A stretch of DNA of 64,000 nucleotides from NCBI GenBank assembly GCA_023384095.1, contig JAHDXT010000013.1, forward strand, positions 27,919-91,918. Direction: 5' to 3'. Of the stretch, positions 60,276 to 64,000 are shown piece by piece. The position numbers and the translations under genes were made by a program. The DNA comes from Hyphomicrobiaceae bacterium. Its GTDB lineage: Bacteria > Pseudomonadota > Alphaproteobacteria > Rhizobiales > Hyphomicrobiaceae. The notes under the pieces were generated by a model. It worked only from the letters and a program-made list of their open reading frames with translations, was not told the DNA's origin and made no database searches. Numbering within the stretch: position 1 is the first letter of the stretch; every line of letters begins with the position of its first letter.

Positions 60276-61553
60276 TCACATCTTCATCCCGAGATGCTCG
60301 GCCACCGAGAAGATGTCCTTGTCTCCGCGCCCGCACATGTTCATGACCAGAAGGTCGTTTTGCGGCAGCGTCGGGGCGAGCTTGCAGACGTGGGCGAGCG
60401 CATGGGACGGCTCGAGCGCGGGGATGATGCCCTCGAGCCGCGTGCAGAGCTGGAAGGCCTCCAGGGCCTCCTTGTCGGTCACCGCGACGTAGGTGACCCG
60501 CCCGGTGTCCTTGAGCCACGAATGCTCGGGCCCGACGCCGGGGTAGTCTAGTCCCGCCGAGATGGAGTGACCTTCCAGGATCTGGCCGTCGTCGTCCTGC
60601 AGCAGGTACGTGCGGTTGCCGTGCAGCACGCCGGGCTTGCCGCCGGTCATCGAGGCGCAGTGCCCGTTCGGCACGTCGAGGCCGTGCCCGCCGGCCTCGA
60701 CGCCATGGATCTTCACGGCCTTGTCGTCGAGGAAGGGATGGAACAGCCCGATTGCGTTGGAGCCGCCGCCGATGCAGGCGACGAGCGTGTCCGGCAGCCG
60801 GCCCTCGGCCTCCATCATCTGGTCACGGACCTCCTTGCCGATCACCGACTGGAAGTCGCGCACCATGGCCGGATAGGGGTGCGGCCCCGCCGCCGTGCCG
60901 ATGATGTAATAGGTGTCCCGGACGTTGGTTACCCAGTCGCGCAGCGCCTCGTTCATGGCATCCTTGAGCGTGCCTGCGCCTGCGGTCACCGCGTTGACCT
61001 TGGCGCCCAGCAGCTTCATGCGGAACACGTTGGGCTTCTGGCGCTCGACGTCCGTCGCGCCCATGAAGATCTCGCACGGCAGCCCGTAGCGCGCGCAGAC
61101 CGTCGCCACTGCGACGCCGTGCTGGCCGGCGCCCGTCTCGGCGATGATGCGCGTCTTGCGCATGCGCCGGGCCAGCAGGATCTGGCCGATGCAGTTGTTG
61201 ATCTTGTGGCTGCCGGTGTGGTTGAGCTCGTCGCGCTTGAAGTAGACCTTGGCCCCGCCGCGCTTGCCCGCGGATGCCGAGGCCTGCTGCAGGTGCTCGG
61301 TCAGGCGCTCGGCGAAATAGAGCGGCGACGGGCGCCCGGCGTAATGCGTGTTGAGGCTCGACAGCTCCGCCTGGAACTCCGGGTCGCTCCTGGCGGCGGC
61401 ATAGGCCTGCTCGAGGTCGAGGATCAGCGGCATCAGCGTCTCGGCGACGAACCGGCCGCCGAACAGGCCGAAGTAGCCGCGCTCGTCCGGCCCCATGCGA
61501 TAGCTGTTGGGCCCGCTGACGGGAGCGGCTCTGCCGTCGGTTGCCATGCTCAT
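60276..61553 (-). CDS. trpB: Tryptophan synthase beta chain
   Basis: This 425-residue PLP enzyme condenses indole with serine. The Schiff-base Lys117 is in HTGSHKINN, the phosphate-binding loop is [12 protein letters not shown], and [12 protein letters not shown] follows the active-site lysine. The indole tunnel partner TrpA is encoded next. Two Met codons (ATGAGCATG) open the frame. The first overlaps the trpF stop by four bases, giving coupling. The N-terminal tail of about 20 residues is normal for Alphaproteobacteria. Confidence 0.97.
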   Translation of the reverse strand: MSMATDGRAAPVSGPNSYRMGPDERGYFGLFGGRFVAETLMPLILDLEQAYAAARSDPEFQAELSSLNTHYAGRPSPLYFAERLTEHLQQASASAGKRGGAKVYFKRDELNHTGSHKINNCIGQILLARRMRKTRIIAETGAGQHGVAVATVCARYGLPCEIFMGATDVERQKPNVFRMKLLGAKVNAVTAGAGTLKDAMNEALRDWVTNVRDTYYIIGTAAGPHPYPAMVRDFQSVIGKEVRDQMMEAEGRLPDTLVACIGGGSNAIGLFHPFLDDKAVKIHGVEAGGHGLDVPNGHCASMTGGKPGVLHGNRTYLLQDDDGQILEGHSISAGLDYPGVGPEHSWLKDTGRVTYVAVTDKEALEAFQLCTRLEGIIPALEPSHALAHVCKLAPTLPQNDLLVMNMCGRGDKDIFSVAEHLGMKM

Positions 61554-62236
61554 TCGCTCCTCGCCTCGATCCTAGTCGCCGTTGCCTCCGGACATTCCGC
61601 CTTCGCCGCGGCCAGAAACAGCCGGATCAGCCGCGGGTCCTTCTCGCCCGGGCGCGTCTCGACGCCGGAGGATACGTCCACGACCTCGGGCGCGGTAAGC
61701 CTTATCGCCGCAGCCACGTTGTCCGGATCGAGCCCCCCGGACAGCATGAACCGGACCTTGCCCCTGACGCCGTCGAGCGCGTGCCAGTCGAACGCGATGC
61801 CGTTGCCGCCGGGAAGCGCGCCGGCCATCTCCCGCGGCGCCTTGGCATCGAACAGGAACAGGTCGGCCGCCCCGCGATAGTCGAGTGCGATATCGGCGTC
61901 GGCCCGGCTCTCGACGCTGATCGCCTTCATGACGGGCCGGCCGGACCTTTTCCTGATGGCCGCAGCACGCCCAGGGCTCTCACCGCCATGGAGTTGGATC
62001 AGATCGGGATCGACCTCGCGGACGACTTCGTCGATGAGCGCGTCGTCGGGATCGACGAGCAGGGCCACGATCTGCGCGCGGCCCCGTGCGACCTGCGCCA
62101 GCCGGCCCGCCGCTTGCGGCGAGAGGCTGCGCGGGCTCGGCGGATAGAAGACGAAGCCGACGTAGTCGGCGCCGCCGTCCAGCGCCGCCGCCAGCGCCGC
62201 CGCGCTCTTCAGCCCGCAGATCTTGACTTTCACCAT
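61550..62236 (-). CDS. trpF: Phosphoribosylanthranilate isomerase
   Basis: This 228-residue TIM-barrel isomerase of the tryptophan pathway begins [15 protein letters not shown], with catalytic Cys7 in KICGLK. It shows [31 protein letters not shown] and [14 protein letters not shown], with the catalytic Asp near residue 132 (FLFDAKAP). ATG 62236 is preferred over the in-frame 62305, which adds 23 residues of non-family sequence. It is the first trp gene here. The other pathway genes (trpE, trpD, trpC) are elsewhere. Confidence 0.95.
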   Translation of the reverse strand: MVKVKICGLKSAAALAAALDGGADYVGFVFYPPSPRSLSPQAAGRLAQVARGRAQIVALLVDPDDALIDEVVREVDPDLIQLHGGESPGRAAAIRKRSGRPVMKAISVESRADADIALDYRGAADLFLFDAKAPREMAGALPGGNGIAFDWHALDGVRGKVRFMLSGGLDPDNVAAAIRLTAPEVVDVSSGVETRPGEKDPRLIRLFLAAAKAECPEATATRIEARSE

Positions 62237-62379
62237 GTGTCTGCCCGCACTGGGGCGCGTCGCCCGCTCCCGGTCGGCCCTCGACGGGGTCCCTGCTATG
62301 TGCACCGGGCGGGCAGGAAACGCAACTCGACCGATTCCCCGCAGTGAACGACCGCCGGTCGGCAGTCCGGGATGCCGGG

Positions 62380-63339
62380 CTACTTGTGCTCGTAGACGGC
62401 CACGGCCGCCGCCAGGTCCTCGATCGATGCCCCGACCGACTTGAACATGGTGATGTCGTCGGCCGATGCTCGGACCGGCGCGGTGCCCCGGGCGAGCCCG
62501 AACAGGTCGCCCTGGATGTCGCTCTCGCGGATGACGCCCGCTTTCAGCGGCATCACGACGTCACCCGCCTCGTTGAGCCCGCCGGCCATCGTATCCACCC
62601 AGATCCGCGCCCGCCGCACGACCTCGTCGTCCGTCTCGCGCATGTCTGGCCGGTAGGCGCCGACGCAATCGACGTGGCAGCCGGGCTTCAGCCAGGCCCC
62701 ATGGATGACCGGCGCCGAGGAAATGGTCGCGGTCGAGATCAGGTCTGCGCTCCCGGTCGCGGCCTCGAGGTCCTCGACCACTGAAACCGCAAGTCCGGTG
62801 GCGCCGAGATCGCGCTGCAGCACCTCGGCCTTGTCGCGGCTGCGGTTCCAGAGCATGACCTCGCGGATCGGCCGCACCGAGGCGTGCGCGCGCACGAGAT
62901 AGGGGGCGAGCGCACCGGCGCCCACCATCAGCATGCGGGTGGCATCCGGCCGCGCGAGGTGGCGCGCCGCCAACGCCGAGGCGGCCGCCGTCCGCCACAC
63001 CGTGAGGGCCGGGGCGTCGATCAGCGCCAGAGGCTCGCCGGTCTCGGTCGAGAGCAGCAGGTAGACGCCGTAGATGGCCGGCTTGCCGAGCCTGGAGTTG
63101 TCGGGAAAGACGGTGACCTGCTTGATGCCGATGTAGCGGCCCGCCGTCGCCGCGCCGGGCGCCGAGCTCGTCCACGCCGGCATCAGCAGCAGCGTGGCGT
63201 CGGGGCGGCCTTCGAGCGCAATCGAGTGGTGATGCCGCGGCGGAGCGATCGCACCGCTGCGGAAAGCGTCCTCGAGGATGTCGACCAGCCCGGGGTAGGC
63301 CAGCGCCTCTCCTACCTGAGCTGCATCGATGAGGCGCAT
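62380..63339 (-). CDS. Ornithine cyclodeaminase / mu-crystallin family protein
   Basis: This 319-residue Rossmann-fold protein has MRLIDAAQVGEALAYPGLVD at the start, RYIGIKQVTVFPDNSRLGKP, the dinucleotide motif MLMVGAGALAPYLVRAH and DLISTATISSAPVIHG. Family members include ornithine cyclodeaminase, alanine dehydrogenase, and ketimine reductases. The substrate cannot be decided from sequence. The start at 63339 is preferred, as the longer in-frame reading crosses the lapA-like gene. It is 17 bases after that gene and 143 bases before trpF. Confidence 0.85.
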   Translation of the reverse strand: MRLIDAAQVGEALAYPGLVDILEDAFRSGAIAPPRHHHSIALEGRPDATLLLMPAWTSSAPGAATAGRYIGIKQVTVFPDNSRLGKPAIYGVYLLLSTETGEPLALIDAPALTVWRTAAASALAARHLARPDATRMLMVGAGALAPYLVRAHASVRPIREVMLWNRSRDKAEVLQRDLGATGLAVSVVEDLEAATGSADLISTATISSAPVIHGAWLKPGCHVDCVGAYRPDMRETDDEVVRRARIWVDTMAGGLNEAGDVVMPLKAGVIRESDIQGDLFGLARGTAPVRASADDITMFKSVGASIEDLAAAVAVYEHK

Positions 63340-63356
63340 CGCGCTGTGGCCCCCCT

Positions 63357-63731
63357 TCAGCGGCCGGCCAGCGCGAGCTGCCTCGCGTCGGAGGGAGGCG
63401 CGGAGGACCGGCGCAGCGCCTGGCTGGCATCGCGCTCGCGGCCGAGCCGCTCCGCTTCCGCCCGCCAGCGCGCGGCATCCTGCCCGCGCGAGCGCGCCAG
63501 CCGCCGCCAGCGGGACTGGCTCGTCCAGGTGGCGAAGCCGCCCAGCACGACGCCGGCGATCAGCATCGCGAACAGGAAGCCATAGAACGGCAGCTCGGCG
63601 GCCAGCACCGGATCGAGCGGGTCGAAGGGGTCGAGCACGAGCCGCACGGTATGGCGGTTGGCGACCGCCAGCGTCACCAGGAACACGGCGGCTACGAAAC
63701 CGAACAGCAGACCCAGCACCCGACCGATCAC
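63357..63731 (-). CDS. LapA-domain (DUF1049) membrane protein
   Basis: This 124-residue protein has two N-terminal membrane helices (about 5-24, VLGLLFGFVAAVFLVTLAVA, and 46-66, LPFYGFLFAMLIAGVVLGG). They are separated by the NRHTVRLVLDPFDP segment typical of LapA / DUF1049 proteins. A cytoplasmic Arg/Ala-rich coiled-coil-like tail follows. In E. coli the LapA-LapB pair regulates LPS synthesis, but here LapB is absent and the function is open. It heads the trp-region run on the minus strand. Confidence 0.82.
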   Translation of the reverse strand: MIGRVLGLLFGFVAAVFLVTLAVANRHTVRLVLDPFDPLDPVLAAELPFYGFLFAMLIAGVVLGGFATWTSQSRWRRLARSRGQDAARWRAEAERLGRERDASQALRRSSAPPSDARQLALAGR

Positions 63732-63785
63732 CGTCCCGTCCTTTCACCACCTGCACATCTGCCGTCTCGACCGCTCCCGAAGCGG

Positions 63786-63997
63786 TCTAGTATTCCGAAA
63801 TCCAACACTTCGTACCCTGCCGTCATCCCGGAGGACGAGCCATTTCAGTGGCGAGGAGATCCGGGATCCAGCATAAGAAGTGCCGAAGGCTCGATATCAA
63901 GACCTTCGGACTTTTTGTGCGCTGGATCCCGGATCGGCGGTCGCTTCGCTCCCTGGTCCGGGATGACGGGAATAAAGCGATTGGTGCGGGACACTAG
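63786..63997. repeat. Nested palindromic intergenic repeat at the window end
   Basis: Perfect arms CCGTCATCCCGG (63820-63831) / CCGGGATGACGG (63958-63969) enclose GATCCGGGATCCAGC (63858-63872) / GCTGGATCCCGGATC (63921-63935). These enclose CCGAAGG (63883-63889) / CCTTCGG (63903-63909), with AAGT/ACTT extending that stem and a T-run after it. The borders read CTAGTATTCC (about 63788) and GGGACACTAG (63988-63997), related to the repeat at 25328. The element fills the gap after the start of the lapA-like gene and is not coding. Confidence 0.75.
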
Positions 63998-64000
63998 CGT

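Noticed and set aside
58382..60346. Plus-strand open frame of 654 codons opposite accD and trpA
   Set aside because: It runs across two well-defined genes on the other strand and shows no motif, signal peptide or ribosome binding site.

Overview
The window is high-GC, almost fully coding DNA from an alphaproteobacterium, most likely of the order Hyphomicrobiales (Rhizobiales). The main evidence is gene order, recalled from established Rhizobiales synteny: pckA / chvI-chvG-hprK-PTS EIIA-HPr-ahcY; divL-tsaE-murU-addB-addA-trxA; feuN-feuP-feuQ next to cycHJKL-degP-two-component-glnE; and lapA / trpF-trpB-trpA-accD-folC. The family and genus cannot be fixed from the sequence alone.

Left part (1-10.4 kb): the 5' end of pckA leaves the window on the minus strand, followed by a HugZ-like FMN-binding protein. 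The plus-strand chvI-chvG envelope-stress two-component system leads into a regulatory (non-transport) phosphotransferase set made of HPr kinase, a mannose-type EIIA and HPr, and then ahcY for S-adenosylhomocysteine recycling. A tripartite tricarboxylate transporter (tctC-tctA-tctB) sits between ahcY and the next conserved block.

10.5-23.6 kb, plus strand: a DivL-type pseudo-histidine kinase with Tyr in place of the phospho-His, a TsaE/AmgK-like fusion, a MurU-like nucleotidyltransferase, the AddB-AddA recombination nuclease/helicase, thioredoxin and a PanE-family reductase.

23.6-26.3 kb, minus strand: an ECF sigma factor, a membrane anti-sigma candidate, a CnrX-like periplasmic sensor and a six-EF-hand secreted protein. 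An inverted repeat lies between the sigma gene and the EF-hand gene.

26.3-40.6 kb, minus strand: one long unidirectional run from feuN-feuP-feuQ, through a glycine-zipper lipoprotein, the cytochrome c maturation genes cycH-J-K-L and degP, to an OmpR-type regulator, its kinase and glnE.

40.6-56.7 kb, minus strand: a complete gene transfer agent (GTA) structural cluster of the Rhodobacter capsulatus type. It has small and large terminase, portal, protease, capsid, connector and closure proteins, tail terminator, tail tube, two tail-assembly chaperones, tape measure, distal tail, hub, peptidase and the large tip protein. A lysis gene that fuses endolysin domains to a holin-like tail lies at its 3' end. 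Points of note are a perfect -1 slippery heptamer at the gp10/gp10.1 junction, an internal ribosome binding site before the holin part, an unrecognised 54-residue coupled gene, paired hairpins after the capsid gene, and a palindromic repeat between terminase and portal genes.

56.8-63.7 kb, minus strand: lapA-domain protein, ornithine-cyclodeaminase family protein, trpF, trpB, trpA, accD and folC. The last 210 bases form a nested palindromic intergenic repeat that shares its terminal bases with the repeat at 25.3 kb. No rRNA, tRNA or CRISPR array was seen. The only stretch over 300 bases without a gene is 54443-54783, which holds the palindromic repeat.
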